A stretch of DNA of 64,000 bases from Streptomyces griseofuscus. Lineage in GTDB: Bacteria; Actinomycetota; Actinomycetes; Streptomycetales; Streptomycetaceae. Under the pieces are notes generated by a model that did not search any database, was not told the DNA's origin, and saw only the letters and a list, made by a program, of their open reading frames with translations. This document shows positions 33,087-42,117 of this stretch, in pieces. Each line of letters opens with the position of its first letter. The stretch's first letter is position 1. Location: assembly GCF_014673495.1 (NCBI RefSeq), contig NZ_CP051006.1, positions 2,294,001 to 2,358,000 of the forward strand. Direction: 5' to 3'. Made by a program: the position numbers and the translations under genes.

Positions 33087-34574
33087 TCAGCCCCTCACGA
33101 CCGCCTCCGCCGCCGCGATCCCGCACACGCGGGCGGCGCCGTACGTGGCGATGTGGACGGAGCCTCTCGGGGTCGCCTGGGGCAGGCCCATTTCGACGAC
33201 AACGGTGTCAGGGCGGGCGGCGAGGAGGGTGTCGAGGGCGGAGCGCATCCAGTCGTGGCGGTGTTCGTCGCGGACGACGGCGACGATCCGGCGCTCGCCT
33301 GCCGCGGCGAGGGCGAGGGTGCCCGCGTCCGTGCCGGTGAAGGAGCCGTCCGTGCTGCCGGGCACCAGCCGTCTCAGCTCGTCGGTGACGCCCCAGGGGG
33401 TCTGGTCGCCGACGGCGATGTTCGGCTCGGGGTTGAACTGGGCCACGTAGACCGGGGAGTCGACGGGGGCGGGGCCCCCGGCGCGGGTCACTCTCAGTGC
33501 CCGGCGCGCGGCCGTCAGGCCGACCTGCGGTGCCGGTTCGGTGCGGGCCGCGTCGCCGCGCGCACCGGCCGTCCAGCGGGCCAGCTCCCGTACCCGGGTG
33601 GCCGCGTCGGCGAGCCGTTCCTCGGGCAGTTCACCGGAGCGTACGGCGGCCACGAGCGCGTCCCGCAGGCCGAGCACCGTACCCTCGTCGCACAGTCCGC
33701 CGCCCACGCAGATCGCGTCGGCGCCGGCCGCGATGGCGAGGACCACGCCGTGTTCCAGGCCGTAGGTGCCGGAGATGGCACGCATCTCCATGCCGTCGGT
33801 GACGATCAGGCCCTGGTAGCCCAGTTCCTCGCGCAGCAGCTCGGTGAGGATGCGGCGGGAGAGGGTGCCGGGGCGGTCGGGGTCGAGGGCCGGGACGAGG
33901 ATGTGCGCGCTCATGACGGCCCGGGTGCCGGCGGCGATCGCCGCGCGGAACGGGGGCAGTTCACGCGCGAAGAGGGTCTCGGCGTCGACGTCGATACGGG
34001 GTACGGCGTGATGGGAGTCGATGTTGGTGTCGCCGTGGCCCGGGAAGTGCTTGGTGCAGGCGGCGACGCCGGTGGACTGCAAGCCCTCGACCCAGGCCGC
34101 GGTGTGCCGGGCGACGAGGTCGGTGGCGGCGCCGAAGGAGCGGACGCCGATGACCGGGTTGTCGGCGTTGGCGTTGACGTCGGCGGACGGCGCCCAGTCG
34201 AAGTTGACGCCGCAGGCGGCCAGGCGGCGGCCCAGCTCGCGGGAGACCGCGCGGGTGAGATCGGGGTCGTCGACGGCGCCGAGGGCGTGGTTGCCGGGGA
34301 AGGACGAGCCGGTGCGCACATCGAGGCGGGTGACGTCGCCGCTCTCCTCGTCGATGGCGATCAGGAGGTCGTCCCGCTCGGCGTGCAACTGGGCGGTCAG
34401 GGAGGCGACTTGATTCTCGCTGACGACGTTGCGGCCGAACAGGGCGACGGAGGCGAGGCCCTCACCGAGGCGGCGGCGCACCCAGTCGGGGGCGGTGGTG
34501 CCGTCGAAGCCGGGTTGCAGCACCGCGAGGGCGTCGCGGGTCAGGGTGTCTGGGCCGGTGGCGAGTGTGGTCAT
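33087..34574 (-). CDS. dasD: beta-N-acetylglucosaminidase, GH3 (DasD)
   Basis: 495 residues of glycoside hydrolase family 3, NagZ type. IAIDEESGDVTRL, the diagnostic KHFPGHGDTNIDSHHAVP (general acid/base His-Asp loop) and the nucleophile Asp in VTDGMEMRAI are all present. It splits chitobiose and longer N-acetylglucosamine oligomers in the cytoplasm after import by DasABC. There is no signal peptide. It starts 6 bp after the dasC stop and is co-transcribed with it. Gene order dasR-dasA-dasB-dasC-dasD matches the known Streptomyces das locus. Confidence 0.9.
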   Translation of the reverse strand: MTTLATGPDTLTRDALAVLQPGFDGTTAPDWVRRRLGEGLASVALFGRNVVSENQVASLTAQLHAERDDLLIAIDEESGDVTRLDVRTGSSFPGNHALGAVDDPDLTRAVSRELGRRLAACGVNFDWAPSADVNANADNPVIGVRSFGAATDLVARHTAAWVEGLQSTGVAACTKHFPGHGDTNIDSHHAVPRIDVDAETLFARELPPFRAAIAAGTRAVMSAHILVPALDPDRPGTLSRRILTELLREELGYQGLIVTDGMEMRAISGTYGLEHGVVLAIAAGADAICVGGGLCDEGTVLGLRDALVAAVRSGELPEERLADAATRVRELARWTAGARGDAARTEPAPQVGLTAARRALRVTRAGGPAPVDSPVYVAQFNPEPNIAVGDQTPWGVTDELRRLVPGSTDGSFTGTDAGTLALAAAGERRIVAVVRDEHRHDWMRSALDTLLAARPDTVVVEMGLPQATPRGSVHIATYGAARVCGIAAAEAVVRG

Positions 34575-34580
34575 CGGACG

Positions 34581-35411
34581 TCATCCCTTCACGGCGCCGT
34601 CGGTCAGACCGCTGACAGCCTTGCGTTGCAGGAAGATGAAGAGGATCAGGATGGGCAGCGCGAACAGGGACGAGGCGGCCATGGTGGCGCCCCAGTCGTC
34701 GCCGAACGCGGTCTGGAACTGCGACAGCCACAGCGGCAGGGTCTGCTTCTCGATGTCCTTGTTGAGGATCAGGACCAGCGGGAACTCGTTCCAGGCGGTG
34801 ATGAACCCGAACAGCGAGGTGGCCATGAGGCCGGGCGCGAGCAGCGGGAAGATCACCTTGCGGAAGGCCTGGAGGCGGGTGCAGCCGTCGACCATCGCCG
34901 ACTCCTCCAGCTCCTTCGGCACGGCGGCGATGTAACCGCGCAGCGTCAGGACGGTGAGGGGCAGCACCATCATCGCGTAGAAGACGGTGAGCGGGACCAG
35001 GCTGTTCAGCATGTCGCCGTCGCGCACGATCATGTAGATGGCGATGATCATGACCTCCCAGGGGGCCATCTGCGCCAGCATGAAGGTCACGATGAACCCG
35101 CGCCGGCCCTTGAACCGCATCCGGGCGAGCGCGAAGGCGGCGAACAGGGCGATGACGAGTGAGAGCAGCACCGAACACAGCGTCACGGTCACGGAGTTGG
35201 CGACCAGGGTCCAGAAGTGGTCGGCGTGCACCGCGCGGTCGAAGTGGCTGAGGGTGAAGTGCTTCGGGAACCACACCGGGTTGTCGGTGATGATGTCGCC
35301 GGTCGGCTTGAAGGCCGTGGCGAACATCCAGTAGACGGGGAACACGAGGCCGACGAAGAGGACGACGGCGGTCGCGTTGGGCCAGATACGGCCGAAGAGC
35401 GAGCGCTTCAC
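34581..35411 (-). CDS. dasC: chitobiose ABC transporter permease DasC
   Basis: 276 residues from the GTG at 35411, overlapping the dasB stop (GTGA). It has six hydrophobic segments and the EAA-loop sequence KELEESAMVDGCTRLQAFRKVIFPLLAPG that docks the ATPase. It is the second permease of the CUT1 sugar importer whose binding protein is DasA. The ATPase (MsiK in Streptomyces) is encoded elsewhere, as is normal for this family. Confidence 0.9.
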   Translation of the reverse strand: MKRSLFGRIWPNATAVVLFVGLVFPVYWMFATAFKPTGDIITDNPVWFPKHFTLSHFDRAVHADHFWTLVANSVTVTLCSVLLSLVIALFAAFALARMRFKGRRGFIVTFMLAQMAPWEVMIIAIYMIVRDGDMLNSLVPLTVFYAMMVLPLTVLTLRGYIAAVPKELEESAMVDGCTRLQAFRKVIFPLLAPGLMATSLFGFITAWNEFPLVLILNKDIEKQTLPLWLSQFQTAFGDDWGATMAASSLFALPILILFIFLQRKAVSGLTDGAVKG

Positions 35412-36406
35412 AGCTCGTCCTCCTCTTGCTTGAGCACCATGCGCAGGTAGTACGAGGTGATGACGAGCAGGACCAGGATGGTGAGGAAGGAGATCGCCGC
35501 GCCGACCCCGAAGTGCTGGTTTCCGACGCCCTCGACGTAGGCGTAGATCGGCAGGGTCTCGGTGAGGCGGTCGGGGCCGCCCTCGTTCATGGCGAAGACC
35601 TGCGGGAACGCCTTGAAGACCCAGATGACTTCGAGGAAGGTCGTGGAGTAGAGGAAGGGCCGCAGGAAGGGCAGGGTCACCGAGGTGAAGCTCTGCCAGG
35701 CGCCGGCGCCGTCCAGGGAGGCGGCCTCGTACAGCTCCTTGGGGATGGTGGTCGTCGCGGCGTAGAGGTTGATCGCGACGAACGGGATCGACTGCCACAC
35801 GATGAGCAGGACGATCACCGAGAAGGTGGAGAACTGGCCGCCCATCCAGTTGTAGTCGGCCATCGAGTGCCAACCCAGCTTGTCCAGGACCCAGTTGACG
35901 ACGCCGAAGCGCTGGGCGAACAGCCACTGGTAGACGGTGGTGGCGGCGATGACGGGCATGGCCCAGGCGAGGACGAGGCCCACCAGCAGGGTGAGGCGCA
36001 TCTTCTTGCCGAGGCGGGCCAGCAGCAGTCCGATCAGGGTGCCGATCAGCATGATCAGGACGACGTTGGCGGCGGTGAACAGGACCGAGCGCTCGACGAC
36101 CTTCCAGAAGTCCGAACCGGTCAGGACCTGCTGGTAGTTGTGGAAGCCGTTCCACTCGGTGAGATGCTGGATGAGCTGCCGCGGGTTGAGGTTCTGGAAC
36201 GACAGCATGCCGTTCTTGACCAGCGGCCAGCCCAGCAGGACCAGTGTGGCCACCAGCGCGGGCAGCAGGAGGAGATAGGGGGCGGCGGCAAGGCGGGCCG
36301 CCGGGGACCGGGAGGCCCGGTCCGCACCGCGCGGCGGCGCCGGCGCCCGGCCCTTGCGGACAGCGGGCCCCCCGGCCGTGTCCGTGCCTTCGGTCTGCAC
36401 TGACAT
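35408..36406 (-). CDS. dasB: chitobiose ABC transporter permease DasB
   Basis: 332 residues. A hydrophilic N-terminal tail of about 40 residues is followed by six membrane segments and the EAA loop KELYEAASLDGAGAWQSFTSVTLPFLRP. It forms the heteromeric channel with DasC. It is separated from dasA by 109 bp that contain a strong hairpin, so it is expressed from read-through of dasA transcription. Confidence 0.9.
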   Translation of the reverse strand: MSVQTEGTDTAGGPAVRKGRAPAPPRGADRASRSPAARLAAAPYLLLLPALVATLVLLGWPLVKNGMLSFQNLNPRQLIQHLTEWNGFHNYQQVLTGSDFWKVVERSVLFTAANVVLIMLIGTLIGLLLARLGKKMRLTLLVGLVLAWAMPVIAATTVYQWLFAQRFGVVNWVLDKLGWHSMADYNWMGGQFSTFSVIVLLIVWQSIPFVAINLYAATTTIPKELYEAASLDGAGAWQSFTSVTLPFLRPFLYSTTFLEVIWVFKAFPQVFAMNEGGPDRLTETLPIYAYVEGVGNQHFGVGAAISFLTILVLLVITSYYLRMVLKQEEDEL

Positions 36407-36481
36407 GAGTCGTCGTCTCTTCCGTGGCCGTACGAAATCGTGTGCCCCGCCGGCGCCGAGGGGCGCGGGCGGCGCAGGTGT

Positions 36482-36510
36482 GCCGGGGGCGTCGCTGGGA
36501 CGCCCCCGGC
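36482..36510. terminator. hairpin between dasA and dasB
   Basis: GCCGGGGGCGTC (36482-36493) and GACGCCCCCGGC (36499-36510) form a 12-bp stem with a 5-nt loop just after the dasA stop. Such structures in sugar ABC operons stabilise or attenuate mRNA so that the binding protein is made in excess over permeases (family knowledge). Confidence 0.65.
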
Positions 36511-36515
36511 GCGGG

Positions 36516-37793
36516 TCAGTTCTGCTGGGCCAGACGCTGGTTGATCTCGCCCTCGACGTCCTTGGCGGCGGCGGCCGGAGCCTTACCGTTCAGCACGGCG
36601 GTCATGTACGACTTGATGGGGTTCGGGGTGTTCTCCACCGCGGCCCACTCGGGGATCAGCGGGGTGGTGCCGCCCACCGCGGCGCCCGGCGCCGCGGCCT
36701 CGGCGGCGGCGTTGCCCTTGAGGTTGCTCTCCAGGGACGTCTTGTTCGGGATGACGCCGCTGAGCTTGGCCAGTTCGCCCTCGTACTGGTCGGACAGGGC
36801 GATCTTCAGGAACTCCTTGGCCAGGGACTGCTTCTTGCTGTTCTGGGCGACCGCGAGGTTGGAGCCGCCGAGGAAGACGCCCTCGGGCTTGTCGGCGGTG
36901 GCACCGGGGATGGTGAAGTAGCCGAGGTCCTTCTCGATGGACTTGTTGGCCTGGATGGCGGTGGCCGCCTCCCAGCCCATGCCGATGAAGGCGCCGGTCT
37001 TGCCCTTGGCGAAGACGGTGGCCTGCTGCGGGGTGGCCTCGTCCTTGTCCTTGGGGGCCTTGGAGTAGGCGGCGTACTTCTTGTAGATCTCCATGGCCGC
37101 GGCGACCTTCGGGTCCGCGAGGTTGGAGACGTACTTGTCGCCCTGCTTCTTCACCAGGTCGCCGCCCTGGCCGACGATCAGGCCGTCCAGGAAGTACCAG
37201 TTCTGGCCGGGCAGGTAGATCGGCTCGGCGTCCGTCTTCTTGCCGATGGTGTCGAGGTCCTTGAGGAACTCGTCACGGGTCTTCGGCGTGGAGTTGATGC
37301 CGGCCTTGGCCCAGATCTTCTTGTTGTAGATGACGACGCGGTTGGCGAAGTACCAGGGGGCCGCGTACTGCTTGCCGTCGTAGACGGACGACTTGGAGAC
37401 CGAGGCGGTCCAGTCGGCGCCGATGGACTGCTTGAGGTCGCCGAGGTCCGCGAGACCGCCGGTGGACGCGTAGGCCGGGGTCTGGGTGTTGCCGACCTCC
37501 AGGACGTCCGGCGGGGTGTCCTCCGAGAGAGCGGTGGTGATCTTCTGCTGGATCCCGTCCCACTTCTGGATCTCGAACTTCAGCTTCGCGCCGGTCTTCT
37601 TCTCGAAGGCGGCCTGCACGTCCTTGGACCACTGCGGCGGCGCGGAGCCGTCCATGGTCCACACCGTCAGGGTCTGGCCCTTCCAGCTGCTGGGACCCGC
37701 GTCCTTGCTGTCATTGCCGTCGTTTCCGCCACACGCCGCAACGGAGACCATCATGCCCGCGATCACGATCGCGGAAGCGAGCTTGCGCTTCAC
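36516..37793 (-). CDS. dasA: chitobiose-binding lipoprotein DasA
   Basis: 425 residues from the GTG at 37793 with GAGGAGGG 5 bp upstream. A basic N-terminus (VKRKLASAIVIAGMM) and lipobox VAAC give a lipoprotein signal; the Cys is at residue 21. The mature part is a CUT1 extracellular solute-binding protein (LTVWTMDGSAPPQW, NSKKQSLAKEFLK). It captures chitobiose outside the membrane for DasBC. The promoter region contains DasR-type operators. Confidence 0.9.
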   Translation of the reverse strand: MKRKLASAIVIAGMMVSVAACGGNDGNDSKDAGPSSWKGQTLTVWTMDGSAPPQWSKDVQAAFEKKTGAKLKFEIQKWDGIQQKITTALSEDTPPDVLEVGNTQTPAYASTGGLADLGDLKQSIGADWTASVSKSSVYDGKQYAAPWYFANRVVIYNKKIWAKAGINSTPKTRDEFLKDLDTIGKKTDAEPIYLPGQNWYFLDGLIVGQGGDLVKKQGDKYVSNLADPKVAAAMEIYKKYAAYSKAPKDKDEATPQQATVFAKGKTGAFIGMGWEAATAIQANKSIEKDLGYFTIPGATADKPEGVFLGGSNLAVAQNSKKQSLAKEFLKIALSDQYEGELAKLSGVIPNKTSLESNLKGNAAAEAAAPGAAVGGTTPLIPEWAAVENTPNPIKSYMTAVLNGKAPAAAAKDVEGEINQRLAQQN

Positions 37794-37888
37794 GCCACCC
37801 TCCTCAGGGATGCCACTCAACCCCCCACGCCCTCGGCGGTGACCTGCGTACGACGCTGTTGCACGTAGGGCTCGGGACCTGGCCGCTA

Positions 37889-37903
37889 ATGGTGTAGACC
37901 AGT
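37889..37903. promoter_or_regulatory. DasR operator (dre) 1
   Basis: ATGGTGTAGACCAGT, an imperfect palindrome close to the known DasR consensus ACTGGTCTAGACCACT. It lies 96 bp before the dasA start. Confidence 0.75.
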
Positions 37904-37913
37904 ACGGTGGAGC

Positions 37914-37928
37914 TTGGCCTAGACCTTT
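37914..37928. promoter_or_regulatory. DasR operator (dre) 2, weak
   Basis: TTGGCCTAGACCTTT keeps the TAGACC half of the DasR consensus; the other half is degenerate. It is 10 bp from site 1, so the two may be bound together. Confidence 0.5.
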
Positions 37929-38050
37929 CGGGGTGTCAAGGGTGGTCCGGGAGCCGGGTTGAGGCCGTTACGAGAAAGTCACCGGAGCGCTTTCGTCCGC
38001 TTCAGGTCCGCACCCGCGGCCGGGTCCGTCCCTTTCGCCCGGTCCGTTCA

Positions 38051-38066
38051 GTTGGACTAGACCATA
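38051..38066. promoter_or_regulatory. DasR operator (dre) 3
   Basis: GTTGGACTAGACCATA, with the core GGACTAGACC typical of DasR sites. It lies 52 bp before the dasR start, consistent with autoregulation. Confidence 0.72.
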
Positions 38067-38117
38067 GGGCACTTGGTCGCTATAACGGGAGCCCATCGAC
38101 ACAGCCGGAAGGCAGGC

Positions 38118-38858
38118 ATGACCACCGACGTCAGCGGCGCGCGCGTGCCGAAGTACTACCGCATCAAGCAGCGGCTGCTCGCCATGACCGAGGCGCTCCA
38201 GCCCGGTGCCGCGGTGCCGGCGGAACGGTTGCTCGCCGAGCAGTTCGACACCTCTCGGACCACCGTGCGGCAGGCGCTCCAGGAGCTGGTCGGGGAGGGG
38301 CGGCTGGACCGGATCCAGGGCAAGGGCACTTTCGTCGCGCAGCCCAAGCTGTACCGGACGCTGCAACTCACCTCGCACACCGAGGACATGCGGGCGCAGG
38401 GACTGTCGCCGGCCTCGCAGGTGCTCGACGTCGGGGAGGTACCGGCGGACGAGCGGCTGGCCGGGCTGCTTGGGGTCGCCGCGGGGGAAAAGGTGCTGCG
38501 GATCGAGCGGCTGCGGCTCGCCAGCGGGGAGCCGATGGCGATCGAGACGACACATCTGTCGGCACGGCGCTTCCCGGGGCTGCGCGGGGTACTGGCGTCG
38601 TGTCCCTCGCTGTACACCGCGCTGGCGGAGGTCTACGGGGTACGGCTGTCGTCGGCCGACGAGACGATCGAGACCTCGCTGTCGACACCGCGGGAGGCCG
38701 CGCTGCTGGCCACGGATGTGGGCCTGCCGATGCTGCTGATGTCCCGGCACTCACGGGACGCGGAGGGCGCACCGGTGGAGTGGGTGCGGTCCGTGTACCG
38801 GGGCTCGCGGTACAAGTTCGTGGCGACGCTGCGGCGGCCCGCGGTCTGGGGGGCGTAG
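38118..38858 (+). CDS. dasR: GntR/HutC-family regulator DasR
   Basis: 246 residues from the ATG at 38118 with GGAAGG 5 bp upstream. The winged HTH ([34 protein letters not shown]) is followed by the UTRA effector domain ([19 protein letters not shown]) that binds phosphorylated aminosugars. DasR represses chitin/GlcNAc uptake genes and many antibiotic clusters (established). Its position beside dasA and the operators make the assignment firm. The next gene begins the biosynthetic cluster. Confidence 0.92.
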   Translation: MTTDVSGARVPKYYRIKQRLLAMTEALQPGAAVPAERLLAEQFDTSRTTVRQALQELVGEGRLDRIQGKGTFVAQPKLYRTLQLTSHTEDMRAQGLSPASQVLDVGEVPADERLAGLLGVAAGEKVLRIERLRLASGEPMAIETTHLSARRFPGLRGVLASCPSLYTALAEVYGVRLSSADETIETSLSTPREAALLATDVGLPMLLMSRHSRDAEGAPVEWVRSVYRGSRYKFVATLRRPAVWGA

Positions 38859-38881
38859 GAGGGCCGGGGCCGGCGGCGCCC

Positions 38882-40453
38882 TCAGTCCAGGAAGGCCGTC
38901 TCTATCCAGCGTCGGACCGCCGAGGGGCGCATCCGGTGGAGGCGGTCGACCGTGTCGGCGACCTCGTGGGGGCCGCCCACCGAGAGGAACTTCTCGCGGA
39001 CCAGGTCGGCGTGGGAGTGGCGGGTCTCGGGGCCCGCGGCGCCGATGGGGATCAGGCGGGTGCGGGAGATCGTACGGCCGTCGGTCAGGCGGACGGTGAC
39101 GCGGGCGCCCGTCGCCTTGGTGGAGCTGGAGAAGTCCCGGTCGTCGGCACGGACCGCGCCGACCAGGTCCACGAGTTCGTCGCCGCCGAAGCCGCGCAGC
39201 CAGGGCACCGCCAGCTCCCCCGCCTCCCGTACCGCCTCGCCGAACGGGGCGTCGGACAGGAAGAGTTCGCGGGTCATCTCGGTGTCGTGCTCCAGCCGGA
39301 TCCGCTTGGCCAGCGCCCAGCGGTCGAGGTCGTCCACGGCGGGCGAGGAGAAGTCGTCGACGGAGAACTCGCCGGTGAGGAGCGTGGTCGCCACGGGGTA
39401 GGGCACGTCCAGGACCAGCGCGCCGAGCGGGGAGCCGGGACCGGTGACGTAGGCGGCGGCGCGCTGTCCCGCGAACAGGGTGTACAGGGACGCCTCCACG
39501 ACGACCTCGGCCACGTCCTGCGGGCGCAGCGGGCCCAGTTCGCGGTGGATCTCCTGGGCACAGTCCACGGCCGCGTCGATACCGGGTCCGCCGGGGTGCA
39601 TCTTGAAGGACAGCGTGTCGGTGTGCCAGCGCCGGCCGAGGCCCTTGGCCACCGCCTGGGGCAGCGGCACCGTCGCGAAGCGGGCGAGGAAGCCGTCGCT
39701 GTGCTCCATGATGTCGGGCGCGCCGCGCAGCCCGGCGTACGCCGCGTCGCAGGCGTCCATCGCGGTGCGCACCGGGGTGAAGGTGTTGAACAGCCGGGCG
39801 TCGCTGGCCAGGAAGGCGCGCATCAGCGGCCAGTTGGGCATGGCGAAGGCCAGTCCGAAGGCGTTCTCGTACAGGCTCGCGGAGGCCCGGTCGGCGTGCA
39901 GCCGCCCGGCGACCGCGCCGGCCAGATGGGTGTGCACGGCGCTCTGGCCGCGCAGCGGTCCGAGGGTCGCGGAGGCGGTGATGCGGGCCGCGCACTCGTT
40001 GGCCACGACCACCGAGGTGAGCAGGGAGAGGCCGTCCAGGCGGCGGGCGTAGGCGAAGGCGAGGGGGACGGCGACCGTGGAGTTCGACAGATGGCCGGCG
40101 TACGCGGTGTCGTCCAGGTTGAGCCAGGAGCCGAGCGCCGCGAAGACCCCGGCGGCCTGGCGGGGGTCGCGCTGCATGGGGTGCCCGAAGGCGGCCACCA
40201 GCTTGCGGCCCAGGGGGTGTTGGAGCCCTGCCCGGATGGAGGCGATCTGCGAGAGCACCTGGCTCGCGGCGAGTTTGAGCACCCGGCACGGCACGGCCTG
40301 CGGGCGCAAGGTGGCGGCCCAGTGCGAGAGTTCGCGCAGCGGGGTGTCCGTGCCGGCGGGGCGGCGGGCGGTCGACGGCGACGAGGCCTCGGCCTGCTCG
40401 GCCCAGTCGTCGCACAGCGCCCGGGCGACGCTCTCCGCGAGGACGGCGGTCAT
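38882..40453 (-). CDS. MmgE/PrpD-family dehydratase, VlmK-like
   Basis: 523 residues of the MmgE/PrpD fold: AALGSWLNLDDTAYAGHLSNSTVAVPLAFAYAR is the family core (AAxG, D-D-x6-HxS), with KMHPGGPGIDAAVDCAQEI in place of the usual K-x-Y-P. In valanimycin biosynthesis a MmgE/PrpD protein (VlmK) eliminates phosphate from the phosphorylated hydrate made by VlmJ, giving the alkene. A VlmJ counterpart is two genes away here, so the same dehydration is inferred. It follows the SnoaL-like gene across a strong hairpin. Confidence 0.83.
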   Translation of the reverse strand: MTAVLAESVARALCDDWAEQAEASSPSTARRPAGTDTPLRELSHWAATLRPQAVPCRVLKLAASQVLSQIASIRAGLQHPLGRKLVAAFGHPMQRDPRQAAGVFAALGSWLNLDDTAYAGHLSNSTVAVPLAFAYARRLDGLSLLTSVVVANECAARITASATLGPLRGQSAVHTHLAGAVAGRLHADRASASLYENAFGLAFAMPNWPLMRAFLASDARLFNTFTPVRTAMDACDAAYAGLRGAPDIMEHSDGFLARFATVPLPQAVAKGLGRRWHTDTLSFKMHPGGPGIDAAVDCAQEIHRELGPLRPQDVAEVVVEASLYTLFAGQRAAAYVTGPGSPLGALVLDVPYPVATTLLTGEFSVDDFSSPAVDDLDRWALAKRIRLEHDTEMTRELFLSDAPFGEAVREAGELAVPWLRGFGGDELVDLVGAVRADDRDFSSSTKATGARVTVRLTDGRTISRTRLIPIGAAGPETRHSHADLVREKFLSVGGPHEVADTVDRLHRMRPSAVRRWIETAFLD

Positions 40454-40510
40454 GGCGGGTACCTTCCGTGCGTGCGTCGAGGGGGAGGACTTCGGTCCTC
40501 AACACGGGTG

Positions 40511-40538
40511 CGGGAGCACCGGATTGCCGGTGCTCCCG
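40511..40538. terminator. 12-bp hairpin after the SnoaL-like gene
   Basis: CGGGAGCACCGG (40511-40522) pairs with CCGGTGCTCCCG (40527-40538) around ATTG. It is 16 bp after the stop of the minus-strand gene at 40554 and 58 bp before the PrpD start, so it may limit read-through into that gene. Confidence 0.65.
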
Positions 40539-40553
40539 CGACGCGTGCCGGTG

Positions 40554-40922
40554 TTACGCGGCCGGGACCTTGTCCAGGAAGCCGTAGACGGCCTTGATCT
40601 TGCCGGCCTCGTCGGCGACGAGGACGTCGAAGCCGATGGCGATCGGCTCGGCGCCGGCCTCGGTCACCAGGCCCCACTGGAAGCGGGCCTGGTTGTGGTG
40701 GGCGTCGACGGTGCCGTGCAGCTCGAAGGAGAGACCCTTGAACTGGTCGCGGGCGCCGGCCACCACAGCCGCGAAGCCCTCGCGACCCTCGACCGCGGCC
40801 AGCGGGTCGATGTACGGGGCGTCGGCGGTGAACAGCTCGGCAATGGCCGCGGCGCGCTTGTCGGCGTCCGCCTCGTTCCAGATGTCGAGGTAGCGGGTGA
40901 CGGTGGTGGTCAGGTCGCTCAT
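40554..40922 (-). CDS. SnoaL/NTF2-like protein
   Basis: 122 residues with the alpha+beta barrel pattern: YLDIWNEADADKRAAAIAELFTADAPYIDPLAAVEG and AVYGFLDKVPAA. Such proteins act as cyclases, isomerases or hydrolases on small metabolites, or bind ligands. It lies between the kinase-like and PrpD-like genes, so a role in late tailoring is inferred. The catalytic residues cannot be assigned. Confidence 0.75.
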   Translation of the reverse strand: MSDLTTTVTRYLDIWNEADADKRAAAIAELFTADAPYIDPLAAVEGREGFAAVVAGARDQFKGLSFELHGTVDAHHNQARFQWGLVTEAGAEPIAIGFDVLVADEAGKIKAVYGFLDKVPAA

Positions 40923-40973
40923 GCGGGCGATCTCCTTTTTGGTGGTGCTTCTTCGGTTCTTCGGACGGTTGGT

Positions 40974-41924
40974 TCAGGGGGTGGCAGGCGCCCACACGGG
41001 GAGGGCTCCGGGGAGCACCTCGAAGGTGGCCGCGGCGCCGATGCCGTGTTGGTACTCACCGTCGTGCTCCAGCGGGAGGCGGCGGCCGTCGGTGCGTTCC
41101 ACGGTGATCCGGCGGCCCCGTGCGTAGACGGTCGCCGGATGGGTCATATGGGCGGCGTTCAGGGTCAGTTCGGGAACCTGGGCCGCGGTGACGTCGCCGC
41201 CGATGACACAGACGTCGAGCAGTCCGTCGTCGAGCAGCGAGTCGGGCAGTACGTGGTAGCGGCCGCCGCGGTAGGGGCCGCCGCCGACGTTGGCGAGGAC
41301 GGTGGGGCCCTCGTGCACGATCCGGCCGTCGACCGTGACCCGGCCGGGGTACGGCTCGTACCCGTCGGCGGTGTCGGCGAAGGCGCGGACATAGCGTTCG
41401 CGGCCGCTCAGCGGCACCTGCTTCGCGGTGATCAGGGCGTCCGCGATGACGCCCGAACAGGCGCCCAGGTACACGTAGTTGCGGGTCTCGGCGAGGCGTG
41501 CCAGGTCGAGTCTGCGCAACCGGGCGCTGCCGCCGATGCCATGGTCGGTGAGGACCGCCTTGAGCGCCTCGCTCCAGGGCCGCTCGCCCCACAGCATCTT
41601 GTAGCCGGAGTTGCCGGTGCCACCGGGTATCACCGCGAGGCTCGCCCCGTGGTCGGCCGGCACCAGTCCCTGGACGGCCTCGCGGACCGTGCCGTCGCCG
41701 CCGATGGCGACGATCAGGTCGGGGGCGTCGTCGGTGCGCTCCAGGGCGCGGCGTACGGCGACGGTCGCGTCCCCCGGTCCGCTGGTCCGGTGGACCTCGG
41801 CCCGCTCCAGGTAGGTGGCGCACAGATCCCGTACCTGACCGACGAGTTCGGGGCTGTGGCTACCGGAGGCCGGATTGGCCAGGATCAGGGCCCGGGTGGG
41901 TCCGGGGGCTGCGGTGTCTGCCAT
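40974..41924 (-). CDS. diacylglycerol-kinase-fold kinase, VlmJ-like
   Basis: 316 residues. ILANPASGS, VAIGGDGTVREAVQG and IPGGTGNS are the three nucleotide-binding motifs of the DAGK catalytic domain. Family members phosphorylate lipid hydroxyls, and VlmJ of the valanimycin pathway phosphorylates the hydroxyl of valanimycin hydrate before elimination by VlmK. The presence of both homologues here supports a terminal phosphorylation-elimination. The start is the ATG at 41924; an upstream ATG at 41942 lies in the leader. Its promoter carries SARP repeats. Confidence 0.85.
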   Translation of the reverse strand: MADTAAPGPTRALILANPASGSHSPELVGQVRDLCATYLERAEVHRTSGPGDATVAVRRALERTDDAPDLIVAIGGDGTVREAVQGLVPADHGASLAVIPGGTGNSGYKMLWGERPWSEALKAVLTDHGIGGSARLRRLDLARLAETRNYVYLGACSGVIADALITAKQVPLSGRERYVRAFADTADGYEPYPGRVTVDGRIVHEGPTVLANVGGGPYRGGRYHVLPDSLLDDGLLDVCVIGGDVTAAQVPELTLNAAHMTHPATVYARGRRITVERTDGRRLPLEHDGEYQHGIGAAATFEVLPGALPVWAPATP

Positions 41925-41976
41925 GACGGGCGCTCTCCTCACATCGGACGCACCGGCGGTGGACGGAACACGGATG

Positions 41977-42021
41977 ACTCTGCCAAGCGGTCCTGACCTG
42001 GCACTGACGCGCTACTGACGC
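41977..42021 (-). promoter_or_regulatory. SARP-type promoter of the kinase operon
   Basis: On the plus strand CTGAC begins at 41993, 42004 and 42015, exactly 11 bp apart; on the coding (minus) strand these are GTCAG repeats. The last heptamer (GTCAGGA) is followed after 8 bp by CAGAGT (41982-41977), a plausible -10. This is the arrangement that SARP activators use. Confidence 0.7.
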
Positions 42022-42117
42022 GTCGTCAAGAAACGTCGTGACCGCCCTTCGACCGCAGGTCCCCGCGCCGGACGAGTTCTCCGGACGCGGGAACCGAACC
42101 GGACGACCGCCCGGGGA

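Larger units (their letters stand above)
37794..38117. promoter_or_regulatory. dasA-dasR divergent promoter region
   Basis: 324 bp between the divergent starts, containing three DasR-like operators (37889, 37914, 38051) and otherwise no gene. It explains autoregulation of dasR and GlcNAc-responsive control of dasABCD. Confidence 0.75.

Noticed and set aside
32380..33450. A 356-codon plus-strand frame through the intergenic region and dasD
   Set aside because: It is antisense to dasD and rich in Gly/Arg/Pro, the typical shadow of a minus-strand gene plus repeats.
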